64,000 nucleotides of DNA from the NCBI RefSeq assembly GCF_017813395.1, contig NZ_JAGIZB010000003.1, positions 186,001 to 250,000 of the forward strand. The letters are read 5' to 3'. This document shows, piece after piece, positions 25,080 to 32,835 of the stretch (its first letter is position 1; every line of letters begins with the position of its first letter). Position numbers and translations under genes: made by a program. This DNA comes from Pararoseomonas baculiformis (GTDB lineage: Bacteria; Pseudomonadota; Alphaproteobacteria; Acetobacterales; Acetobacteraceae). The notes beneath the pieces were generated by a model. The model ran no database searches. It was not told the DNA's origin and worked only from the letters and a program-made list of their open reading frames with translations.

Positions 25080-27407
25080 ATGCGCTGCCTCGTCATCTCT
25101 CCGACGCCCACGCATCCGCAGGATGCGGGCAACCGCCAGCGCATCCACGCCCTGCTCGCCGCCCTGCGCGGCTTCGGCCACCAAGTTGAATTCGCCTTCA
25201 TCCAGCGTGAGGCCGTGGGGCAGGACGCCATGGAGGCAATGCGCGCCGCCTGGGATGCGCTGCACCTTATTCCGTATGACCGCACGGCAGAGAGCCCGAG
25301 CCTCGGCGAGACTTATGCCCTGGACGACTGGTTCCCGCCCTCCCTCGAGGAGGCTCTCGGCACCCTCGCCGCCGCCTCCGCCTACGACCTCGTGCTGGTC
25401 GAGTATGTCTTTCTCAGCCGCGCGCTCGAGCTCTTCCCGGCCGGCACGCTGAAGGTGCTGGACACCCATGACGTCTTCGCGGACCGCCATCTGCGGCTGC
25501 AGGCGCTCGGGCTGCCGGTCGGATTTTTTCACACGACGGTCACGGAAGAGGCGCGCGGCCTCGACCGCGCTGACCTCGTCCTCGCCATCCAGGATGACGA
25601 GCGGCAGCTTTTCGAAGAGATGACCGAGGCGCCCGTCGCCACCCTCGGCTTCATGCCGGCGGCCGATGAGCTGGAGCAGGCTCCCCATTCGGCGCTGCGC
25701 ATCGGCTATTTCGGCAGCGGAAACCCGCTGAACGGGCACGCCCTCACCCGCTTCCTCGACGCGCTGGAGCCAGCAGGGCTGCCGGCGCTTGGGGCGGAGA
25801 TGCGGGTCGCGGGGGGAGCCTCCCGCTATGCCGGGCCCGCCGCGCCCGGGCTGGTCCCGCTGGGCGGAGTGGGGAAGCCGGCAGATTTCTATGCGGGCAT
25901 CGACCTGGTGGTGAACCCGCATGAGGGCGGGACGGGGCTGAAGATCAAAACGGTGGAAGCCCTGGCCTACGGGCTCCCGGTCATCGGGACGGCCGAGGCC
26001 TTCCGCGGACTGGGTGCCCGGGCCGGCTTCCATGCCGCGCCGGATGCCGCCGCCACCGCCGCGCTGGCCCGGCGCTGGGCGCTGGAGCCCCGCTTCCGCC
26101 AGGAGGTCGCCCGCGAAAGTGCCGCGCTCGCCGCGCGCTATGCGCGGGAGGTGCGGCGGCAGCTCGCACCCTTTCGCTCCCGCGCGGCGCTGGAGGCGCT
26201 GGTGCGGCGCCCGCGCGCCCTTCTGGTCACCGACATCCCGTTCTGGCGGGAAAGCCTGGGCAACCAGGCGCGCATCGCCGCCATGCTGCGTGCCGCCCGG
26301 GCGGAGATGGACCTGGACACCCTCTTCCTCGGGCCGCTGGAGGCCGAGGACGCCGATGCGGCCTCCGCCGTGCTGGGGCGCCGCGGGCGTCTTCTCGCTT
26401 CCCCGGGCAGCGGCGGGGATGACGTGCAGGCACCGCCACCGGCCGGCCTGCGCCTCACCCCTTTCGAGCGGCGCTCCTTCGACGCCGCGCATTTCACGGC
26501 GCTGGAAGGCGTGCTGGCCGCGGGGGGGCATGAGATCGTCATCCTCGAATACATCCGCCTCTCCTATCTGCGGCATGCCTCCCCCGCCCCGCCGATCCGC
26601 GTGCTGGACACCCATGACGTGATGTCCCTCCGCACCCGCAACTTCGAGCATTTCGGGCGGGAGCACTTCCTGCGCCTCTCCACCCTGGAGGAACTGGGCA
26701 TCATGGACGGGTTCGAGCAGGTGCTCGCCATCCAGGAGGCCGAGCATGCCCTGCTGCGCGGCGCGCTGCCCGGGCGCTCGCTGCTGCTCCCGCATACCAT
26801 CCCGGACCTGCCCTGCGCGGAGGCGCGCAAGGTGGTGCGGCGGATCGGGTTCCTCGGGGGCGACAGCCCCATGAACCGGGACGGCATCCGCTGGTTCATC
26901 GAGCAGGTCTGGCCGGCCATCGCCGATCTCGGTGCCGAGCTGCACGTCGCCGGGCGCGTGTGCGACGCGCTCACCACGCTGCGCGCACCCGGCCTGCGGC
27001 TGCATGGCGAGGTGGAGAGCCCGGCCGACTTCCTCGAGGACACCGATATCGGAATCAACCCCGTGTTCTATGGGGGTGGTCTGAAGATCAAGACGGTGGA
27101 GTATCTCTGCCGCGGGCTTCCCTCGGTGCTGACCGAGGAGGGCGCCTTCGGCCTCGGCGACGGGGAGGGAACCGCCTACCTCGTCGCGCGGTCCCGGGGT
27201 GAGTACGTGGCCCATCTGCGCGCCCTGATCCGGGACCCCCTGCGCCGCCGCCGCCTGGGCGAAGGCGCATTCCGCTTCGGCCGGGCGCGGTTCGGAACGC
27301 ATGCTGCGCGCGCGGCGTGCCGCACCCTTGCCAGCCTCGCCATGGCCTTCCAGGAGACCACGCCGGGCCTGCATGCCGGGCACGGGCCCGCCGCGCGCGC
27401 GGCCTGA
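25080..27407 (+). CDS. Tandem double GT4 glycosyltransferase (internal duplication)
   Basis: 775 residues made of two full GT-B glycosyltransferase copies in one chain. Copy 1 starts at residue 1 (MRCLVISPTPTHPQDAGN), copy 2 near residue 376 (ALLVTDIPFWRESLGN). Both contain LDTHDV (about residues 127 and 509), a following LxLAIQ strand, a GYFGSGNPLN/GFLGGDSPMN strand start, and GLKIKTVE (about 286 and 667); spacing between copies is about 382 residues. A 20-bp DNA word is identical at 25455-25474 and 26601-26620. Both copies keep the GLKIKTVEAL glutamate, so both may be active, perhaps adding two sugars in order. It is divergent from the 497-residue gene (198 bp) and followed after 36 nt by a small unknown gene. 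Confidence 0.85.
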   Translation: MRCLVISPTPTHPQDAGNRQRIHALLAALRGFGHQVEFAFIQREAVGQDAMEAMRAAWDALHLIPYDRTAESPSLGETYALDDWFPPSLEEALGTLAAASAYDLVLVEYVFLSRALELFPAGTLKVLDTHDVFADRHLRLQALGLPVGFFHTTVTEEARGLDRADLVLAIQDDERQLFEEMTEAPVATLGFMPAADELEQAPHSALRIGYFGSGNPLNGHALTRFLDALEPAGLPALGAEMRVAGGASRYAGPAAPGLVPLGGVGKPADFYAGIDLVVNPHEGGTGLKIKTVEALAYGLPVIGTAEAFRGLGARAGFHAAPDAAATAALARRWALEPRFRQEVARESAALAARYAREVRRQLAPFRSRAALEALVRRPRALLVTDIPFWRESLGNQARIAAMLRAARAEMDLDTLFLGPLEAEDADAASAVLGRRGRLLASPGSGGDDVQAPPPAGLRLTPFERRSFDAAHFTALEGVLAAGGHEIVILEYIRLSYLRHASPAPPIRVLDTHDVMSLRTRNFEHFGREHFLRLSTLEELGIMDGFEQVLAIQEAEHALLRGALPGRSLLLPHTIPDLPCAEARKVVRRIGFLGGDSPMNRDGIRWFIEQVWPAIADLGAELHVAGRVCDALTTLRAPGLRLHGEVESPADFLEDTDIGINPVFYGGGLKIKTVEYLCRGLPSVLTEEGAFGLGDGEGTAYLVARSRGEYVAHLRALIRDPLRRRRLGEGAFRFGRARFGTHAARAACRTLASLAMAFQETTPGLHAGHGPAARAA

Positions 27408-27443
27408 TCCTTCCCAAGAGCCGCCCAGACCACCGGAGCCGAC

Positions 27444-28187
27444 ATGCCCATCGAAATCCCCAGCGACGGCCTGGACCTGCTCGCGATGCAGGAGGCCGGC
27501 GACGCGGTGGAGGCCGCCGCCGCACGGGTGCGCGCCGACGCGATTCGTGGGCGGCTGGCCCCTTCCCTTTCCGCCCTGCCCCCTCCGCTCCGCCACGCCA
27601 TGGAGGCCATGATCGAGGAGGTCGCGCGTGCCTCGGCGGAGGCTGAGGCAGCGCGGCAGGCGGCGCTGGAGATGCGCCGCGAACGCGGGGAGTGGCTTCA
27701 GATCGACCCGCTGCGCCACATTCCGGAGGATCGCGGCGCCCAGCCGCCGGCAGCGCCCTCCGCCATCACCATCCATGCGGCGGATCCGGACTTCGTCGGC
27801 TTCGGCTGGCACAGCGCCGAGGGACGCGGGGACCAGAGCTGGCGCTGGAGCGGCGCGACCCCCGCGGCATCCGTGGTGGTGCCCGATCTGGGGCCGGGCA
27901 CGTTGAGGGTCGAGCTCGACCTTGAGTTCCCCTTCCGCCAGGCGATCACCCCGGGCGCGCTGACCGTGCTGGCGAATGGAGAGCCGCTGGAACTCGATGT
28001 GCGCCTGCTGGAGCCGCACCGGGGAGTCTTCTCCGCCCTTTGGGCCGGCTACGGGGTGCCGGGCGCAAATCTGGGCCTTGTCCTGCTCGGCCCGCGCGCG
28101 ACGGACCCGACCGGACGGGACCCGCGCGAGCTCGGCCTCGCCTTCCGCAGCGTGTCGGCCCGGCGGGTCGCCAGCAGCGCGGGCTGA
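27444..28187 (+). CDS. Unrecognised 247-aa protein, helical N-terminus plus beta-sandwich-like domain
   Basis: No family recognised. Residues 1-80 are helical and charged (possible coiled coil, AMIEEVARASAEAEAARQAALEMRRER). Residues about 105-245 look like a beta-sandwich with aromatic-rich strands (GFGWHSAEGRGDQSWRWSG), the pattern often seen in carbohydrate-binding or accessory modules attached to glycosyltransferases. The start ATG 27444 follows the tandem GT4 gene by 36 nt on the same strand, so it is probably co-expressed. It ends 6 bp from a convergent gene. A related-looking C-terminal module occurs in the GT at 43893-46313. Confidence 0.7.
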   Translation: MPIEIPSDGLDLLAMQEAGDAVEAAAARVRADAIRGRLAPSLSALPPPLRHAMEAMIEEVARASAEAEAARQAALEMRRERGEWLQIDPLRHIPEDRGAQPPAAPSAITIHAADPDFVGFGWHSAEGRGDQSWRWSGATPAASVVVPDLGPGTLRVELDLEFPFRQAITPGALTVLANGEPLELDVRLLEPHRGVFSALWAGYGVPGANLGLVLLGPRATDPTGRDPRELGLAFRSVSARRVASSAG

Positions 28188-28193
28188 GGCGGC

Positions 28194-29324
28194 TCAGGCC
28201 GGGGCGGGGCTTGCCCGGCCGGCGCGGGCGATCCCGACCTGGAAGTCGGTCGAGAGCTCGTTGAAGCCCCAGAAATTGCGGAGCGATGTGCGGAGGGCAT
28301 TGGGCGGGCGGCGGAACCGCTCCCCGTCCGGACGGGTCACGGGGACCAACGGCGCCAGGACGCGGCGCCAGAAATCCGCGTCGGCCCAGGCATCCACCAC
28401 ACTCAGATGCTGGCCTGGCACGGCCTCCACGCGGCGCGCGGGGATGTCGAAGGGCGATTCATGCAGGAAGCGGGCTTCCTGCCCGAAATAGCGCGCCTCG
28501 ATCAGCACGGAGGAGCTGACGCCCACCACCCGCCGGATGTCCTCCGACGCCATGAGCGCATAGACATTCTCATAGGTCAGCTGCATCCGCCGCAGCGAGA
28601 GCCCCGCCGAGAGCGCGCCGAAATCGGAATTGGCATAGGGGTGCGGCTTGAACACCACCGCGCCGTCGCCGGTGGCGGCATTCAGCTCCGCAGTGAAATC
28701 GGACAGGTTCACGATCCGCCCGCCCCGCACGAGGGACCGGTCGATCCGCGTCTGGCCGATCAGCAGCGTCTCGCCATTGATCCGGAGCTCGGGCCGGAAC
28801 TTGAGCGCGGACGCCGCGAGCAGCCCGGCCGCGCCGATGAAGGCGCTTTCCTCCGCATGGTCCGCCAGCATCTCGTCGAACACGGCCGCGTCGTTCGTCT
28901 GCACGGCGAAGAACACGTCCTCAAGGAAGCGGACGGGATGGATGCCGAAATCGATGAAGGGAATGCCAAGAAGGCTGAGTATCCGCTTCATGGATTCGGC
29001 CAGCTCGAAGCCGATCACCACGGCCCCGCCGAATGCGCGCTCCATCTCCGCCAGCACCCCGTCCGGCGCGAAGGCGGAATCGAAGATCCGTGCCCAGCCG
29101 CGCCAGCTCTTCTCGGCGTCCCAGAGCTCATAGAGGCGCTCCGTATCGATGCCCCTGCCCCAGGCCACGACCTCCACCGGCAATCCCGTGGCCGCGCGCG
29201 CCTGAAGGCGGACGAGGCGGTGGAACCAGAGGATGTTCTCGGTCTGCGCGGGCCGGAAGCCCGCCTCCCCGGGGCGGAGCACATCCCCGGTGAACACGAT
29301 CCGTGCGATCCCAGATGTCGCCAT
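28194..29324 (-). CDS. Capsule/Kdo-transferase-like protein with KPHP motif
   Basis: 376 residues, no signal peptide. The segment VVFKPHPYANSDF, followed about 30 residues later by RVVGVSSSVLIEARYFG, is the pattern of capsule polysaccharide proteins such as KpsS/KpsC and related Kdo- or sialyl-transferase-like enzymes (GT-B folds using CMP-sugars). The first half is less typical. It follows the GT4 gene at 29333-30394 by 8 nt and galE before that, so it belongs to a galE-GT4-KPHP operon on the minus strand. I infer a role in adding an acidic sugar to a surface glycan; the exact family is uncertain. Confidence 0.65.
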   Translation of the reverse strand: MATSGIARIVFTGDVLRPGEAGFRPAQTENILWFHRLVRLQARAATGLPVEVVAWGRGIDTERLYELWDAEKSWRGWARIFDSAFAPDGVLAEMERAFGGAVVIGFELAESMKRILSLLGIPFIDFGIHPVRFLEDVFFAVQTNDAAVFDEMLADHAEESAFIGAAGLLAASALKFRPELRINGETLLIGQTRIDRSLVRGGRIVNLSDFTAELNAATGDGAVVFKPHPYANSDFGALSAGLSLRRMQLTYENVYALMASEDIRRVVGVSSSVLIEARYFGQEARFLHESPFDIPARRVEAVPGQHLSVVDAWADADFWRRVLAPLVPVTRPDGERFRRPPNALRTSLRNFWGFNELSTDFQVGIARAGRASPAPA

Positions 29325-29332
29325 CGCCCCCC

Positions 29333-30394
29333 CTAGCCCAGCACCGGCTGCACAGGGACGGATTGCGCGAGGAAGCCGAGGAAGGCCGTTGCCGCGCGCT
29401 CCAGCGCCGGGAGGCCGTGGTTCAGCTCCGCATGCCGCCGCGCCCGGCGCCCGATGGCGCGGCGTAGCGGCTCCTCCCGCAGCAGGAGCTCAACGGCGTG
29501 GCGCAGCGTGTCGCGGCCCACCATGAAGCCATGCTGCCCCTCGGCGAAGCCGCCATGCACGGTGTCGCGATAAACGATCACGGGCAGGCCGCAGGCCATG
29601 GCCTCCACCACCGCGCGTGGGAGCCCGTCCATTTTCGACGTGTGGACCATCACGCGGCAGCGGCGGAGCAAGGCGATCACCTCCTCCTGCGGCAGGCGCC
29701 CGGTCATGGTGAGGTTCCGGGTATCCGCGACCGCCGCCTTCACCTCCGGCCGCGGCGTTCCGCCACCCACGAGCGCGACGCGCCAGGAATCGGTGAAGGG
29801 GACGACGTCCTCCTGGTTCTTCCGCTTGTCGTAGAGCCCGCCAACATTGACGATGTCATGGAGTGGCGCCTGCGCCGGCTTGGACGGCCGGCTTGCCTCC
29901 AGATCCACGTATTTCGGCATTACGAAGGCCCGGCCCGCCTCAACGAAGCGCGGGAAGTGCCGAGCCAGCTGCTCCTGGTACTCGCCGAACACGAAATCCG
30001 CCCGGTCCAGCAAGGGATCGGTGACGGAACCGCCCACGACGAAGCCGATCCGCGGCGGCGCGGCGGCGCCGGGCAGCAGCGCATCATGCAGGTCCTGGTT
30101 TACCCGGTAGCTCAGGCCTTTCAGCAGGATAGCGTCCGGGGCGAAAGCGCGCACCTCCTCCACCAGCTTCGCCGAGACCTGGCGATGGGGGATTTCCTTC
30201 GGATTGTCCGAAGGGGCGAAGCAGACGGGCACGGCCCCGTCCAGGAAGCGCTCCCGCTCCACCCCGCCGCCCGGATGCATCCGGAACACCGCGATCTCCG
30301 CCCCGCCCTCGGCGAGGAGGCGCATGAAGTGCATGTCGCGCAGCGCCCCCGCCATGGAGCGGTCGGCATGGCTCATCAGCAGCGCGACACGCAT
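29333..30394 (-). CDS. Glycosyltransferase family 4 protein
   Basis: 353-residue GT-B glycosyltransferase. It begins MRVALLMSHADRSMAGALRDMHFMRLL and continues with ILLKGLSYRVNQDLHD in the acceptor domain. The donor half has IVNVGGLYDKRKNQEDVV (nucleotide-binding strand with RKN), LTMTGRLPQEEVIALLRRC and HTSKMDGLPRAVVEAMACGLPVI, which carries the GT4 ExxxxxxxE pattern. It lies 12 nt after the galE stop and 8 nt before the KPHP protein gene, all in one operon. A UDP-galactose donor would fit the GalE neighbour, but that is only inference. Confidence 0.87.
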   Translation of the reverse strand: MRVALLMSHADRSMAGALRDMHFMRLLAEGGAEIAVFRMHPGGGVERERFLDGAVPVCFAPSDNPKEIPHRQVSAKLVEEVRAFAPDAILLKGLSYRVNQDLHDALLPGAAAPPRIGFVVGGSVTDPLLDRADFVFGEYQEQLARHFPRFVEAGRAFVMPKYVDLEASRPSKPAQAPLHDIVNVGGLYDKRKNQEDVVPFTDSWRVALVGGGTPRPEVKAAVADTRNLTMTGRLPQEEVIALLRRCRVMVHTSKMDGLPRAVVEAMACGLPVIVYRDTVHGGFAEGQHGFMVGRDTLRHAVELLLREEPLRRAIGRRARRHAELNHGLPALERAATAFLGFLAQSVPVQPVLG

Positions 30395-30406
30395 TCGCCT
30401 CCCCCT

Positions 30407-31417
30407 TCAGGCGGCGCTTTGGGCCGGCATGCCGCGATAGCCCTGGGGGTTACGCGCCCGCCAGGAATAGGCGGTGCCGACGATGTCATCCAGCGCGCCC
30501 AGCCGCGGGGTCCAGCCGGTCTCGCGGCGGAGCTTCTCGTTGGAGGCGACGAGCACCGCCGGGTCGCCCTCGCGCCGGGGGCCAAGGACATGGGGCACGG
30601 GCTTGCCCGCGGCCCGCTCCACCGCCGCGATCACCTCCAGGACGGAGGCACCGGTACCGCTGCCGACATTATAGCGGCAGGACGGGCCGTTCTTCAGCCG
30701 GTCGAGCACGCGGAGATGGGCATCGGCCAGGTCGGCCACATGCACGTAGTCGCGGATCGCCGTGCCATCCGGCGTCTTGTAATCCGTGCCGAACACGGTC
30801 AGCGGCGGCCCGAGGCCGAGCACCGCGTTGACGGCGTTCGGGATCAGGTGCGTCTCGGGATTGTGGTCCTCGCCCAGGCGCCCGCCGGGATCAGCGCCCG
30901 CGGCGTTGAAGTAGCGCAGGGCAGCGGAACGCAGCCCATGCACCCGGTCGGCCCATTCCAGCCCCTTCTCCGCCATGAGCTTGGATTCACCATAGGCGGA
31001 GACCGGAGCCTTCACCTCCTCCTCGTCGATGGGGATGCGCTCGGGTAGGCCGAACAGGGCGGCGGTGGAGGAGAGGACGAAGCGCATTACCCCCGCCCGC
31101 ACCGCCGCATCGGCGAGCCACAGGGTGTTGCCGAGGTTCTCGGCGATGTAGCGCATCGGCTCCCGCATGCTCTCGCCCACCAGGGAGAGGGCGGCGAAAT
31201 GCAGCACGCCATCGAAGCGCCATCCCGCGAAGACTTCCTCGACCGCGCGGCGGTCGGACAGCTCGCCCTCTACCAGCTCCGCCCCGGGCAGCACCGCGTT
31301 GCGATGGCCCTGGCGGAGACTGTCAAAGACCACGACCTCGTCGCCCCGGTCCAGCAGGGCCAGGACAACATGGCTGCCCACATAGCCGGCGCCGCCGGTC
31401 ACCAAATATCGTGCCAT
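30407..31417 (-). CDS. galE: UDP-glucose 4-epimerase
   Basis: Interconverts UDP-glucose and UDP-galactose through an NAD-bound short-chain dehydrogenase fold in the cytoplasm. 336 residues, standard length. The N-terminal NAD motif TGGAGYVGSH is at about residues 7-16, the catalytic YGESKLMAE (YxxxK) near residue 145, and the GALE-specific RYFNAAGADPGGRLGEDH downstream. ATG 31417 is the family start; the frame stays open further upstream but without homology. It heads the minus-strand operon with the GT4 and KPHP genes and supplies a likely sugar donor for them. Confidence 0.95.
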   Translation of the reverse strand: MARYLVTGGAGYVGSHVVLALLDRGDEVVVFDSLRQGHRNAVLPGAELVEGELSDRRAVEEVFAGWRFDGVLHFAALSLVGESMREPMRYIAENLGNTLWLADAAVRAGVMRFVLSSTAALFGLPERIPIDEEEVKAPVSAYGESKLMAEKGLEWADRVHGLRSAALRYFNAAGADPGGRLGEDHNPETHLIPNAVNAVLGLGPPLTVFGTDYKTPDGTAIRDYVHVADLADAHLRVLDRLKNGPSCRYNVGSGTGASVLEVIAAVERAAGKPVPHVLGPRREGDPAVLVASNEKLRRETGWTPRLGALDDIVGTAYSWRARNPQGYRGMPAQSAA

Positions 31418-31548
31418 CCCTCTTCCTCGGCCAGGTGGGCGCCTCCGGCGGGATGCGCGAAGAGGAACATACCTCGATCCGCGCCACCGTCGAAGCCGCT
31501 CTTCGGAACATGGCCGCGCCGCCGGGGTTTCCAGGCCAGCCCATCCAT

Positions 31549-31576
31549 GCTGCGCTGCCGAAAGGGGCAGCGCAGC
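31549..31576. promoter_or_regulatory. Perfect 11-bp inverted repeat between galE and divergent GT gene
   Basis: GCTGCGCTGCC (31549-31559) and GGCAGCGCAGC (31566-31576) flank a 6-nt spacer. It lies in the 232-bp region between divergent starts (galE at 31417, GT4 at about 31650), so it is not a terminator of either gene. An operator controlling both directions or a leader hairpin of the GT gene is possible. No clear -10/-35 pair was recognised in the same region. Confidence 0.4.
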
Positions 31577-31649
31577 GCCGTCCATCGCAAGGGCCGGGCG
31601 GGTTGCGCAAGGGTTGTCCCGGTCAATGATCCGTTGGATGAAAGGACCC

Positions 31650-32807
31650 ATGGCACGGACCACGCGGAAACGGCGCCTGCTGGTCCTCTTCCCCGGAGAG
31701 CGTTTCGGCGGCGCCGAGGCTCATAGCCTGCGCATCGCCGATGCGGCCCATGCGGCCGGGATGGCGGTCACCCTTGCGGCCGGGGCGGCGCTGCACCCGG
31801 CCCTGGAGGGGTCCGGGCGGGTGCTCCTCGACCATGCGCTCGCCTGGCGAAGGGGCCTGCCGGCCAGGGCCCGGCAGGCGCAGGCCGAGGCGGCCAGGGC
31901 TGCCATCGCCGAGGCCGCGCCCGAGTTGGCCCTGCTGCCCCTGCCCTGGCCCGACCAGGCCGGAGGGATGTTCGAGGCGCTGGCCGAGGCGCGCATTCCC
32001 ACTCTCGTCGTCTCGCATCTCGTCCCGCATGGGGAGGAGCTACCGGGCGGGCTGGATGAGGAAGCGCTGGTCGCGGCAAAGGTCATCGCCGGGGAATGGG
32101 TGGCGGTGTCCACCCCCACTGCCAGGCGTCTGGAAGCGGTGCTCGGCCTCTCCCCTGGGCGCGTGGCCACCGTGGCCAACGGCGTCGATCCGCCACCCGT
32201 CCTGGAACCGCGCCAGTGCCGCGCCAGGTTGCGGGAGGCGCTGGGCCTGCCGGGCGATGCGGCGATCGCCCTCTTCCTGGGGCGGCTGGACGCGGCAAAG
32301 GGCGCGGACCGGCTCCCTGGCCTCGCGGAAGCCTTCACGCGCCGAACGGGCGGCGTCCTCGTCGCCGCGGGAACCGGTTCGTTGGAGGGGGAACTGGCGA
32401 CGCTCGCCGGGCCGCCCCAACCGTTGCGCCTGATCGGCCATCACCCCGCGCCGGCCGAGCTCATCGCGGGCGCGGATCTTCTGGTCATGCCGTCCCGGCT
32501 CGAAGGGGCTCCCCTCGCCTTCCTTGAGGCGGCGATGCAGGGCCTCCCCGTGGTGGCCAGCCCCGAGGCGTTGGAGGCGCTCGGCCCGCGCGCCCCGGAA
32601 CTGGCCGCCCTGGCCGATGCCGAGGATGTGGGAGAGATGGCCGATGCGATGGCCGCATGCCTCGACCCGCTCGGCCAGGCGCCGGCGCGCGCCGCGTCCG
32701 CCTGGCGCCTGGCCTCCGCCTGGGACGGCGCCGCGATGGCCGGTGCCTATCTGGCTCGCCTCCGACGCCTCGCGGCCCCGGCGCTTGGCGGTCCGGGAAG
32801 CGGGTGA
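31650..32807 (+). CDS. Glycosyltransferase family 4 protein
   Basis: About 385 residues. N-terminal start LLVLFPGERFGGAEAHSLRIADAA contains the GGAE acceptor-side loop. The donor domain begins VATVANGVDPPPVL and continues ALFLGRLDAAKGADRLPGL and VMPSRLEGAPLAFLEAAMQGLPVVAS, a complete GT4 E-x7-E motif. ATG 31650 is preceded by AAAGGA but close (3 nt), so ATG 31638 or TTG 31614 remain possible. The next gene, a GT2-GT4 fusion, starts 28 nt after its stop, giving a plus-strand three-gene unit with the 835-residue protein. The first half is unusually Ala/Leu-rich. Confidence 0.85.
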   Translation: MARTTRKRRLLVLFPGERFGGAEAHSLRIADAAHAAGMAVTLAAGAALHPALEGSGRVLLDHALAWRRGLPARARQAQAEAARAAIAEAAPELALLPLPWPDQAGGMFEALAEARIPTLVVSHLVPHGEELPGGLDEEALVAAKVIAGEWVAVSTPTARRLEAVLGLSPGRVATVANGVDPPPVLEPRQCRARLREALGLPGDAAIALFLGRLDAAKGADRLPGLAEAFTRRTGGVLVAAGTGSLEGELATLAGPPQPLRLIGHHPAPAELIAGADLLVMPSRLEGAPLAFLEAAMQGLPVVASPEALEALGPRAPELAALADAEDVGEMADAMAACLDPLGQAPARAASAWRLASAWDGAAMAGAYLARLRRLAAPALGGPGSG

Positions 32808-32835
32808 GATAAGGCCGCACGGACCGGGCTTGGGG

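Noticed and set aside
24882-28019. Very long minus-strand open frame continuing upstream of the 497-residue gene
   Set aside because: It lies opposite the tandem GT4 and 247-residue genes, is Arg/Gly/Gln-rich and has no recognisable domain. Only the part from ATG 24881 has a natural protein composition.
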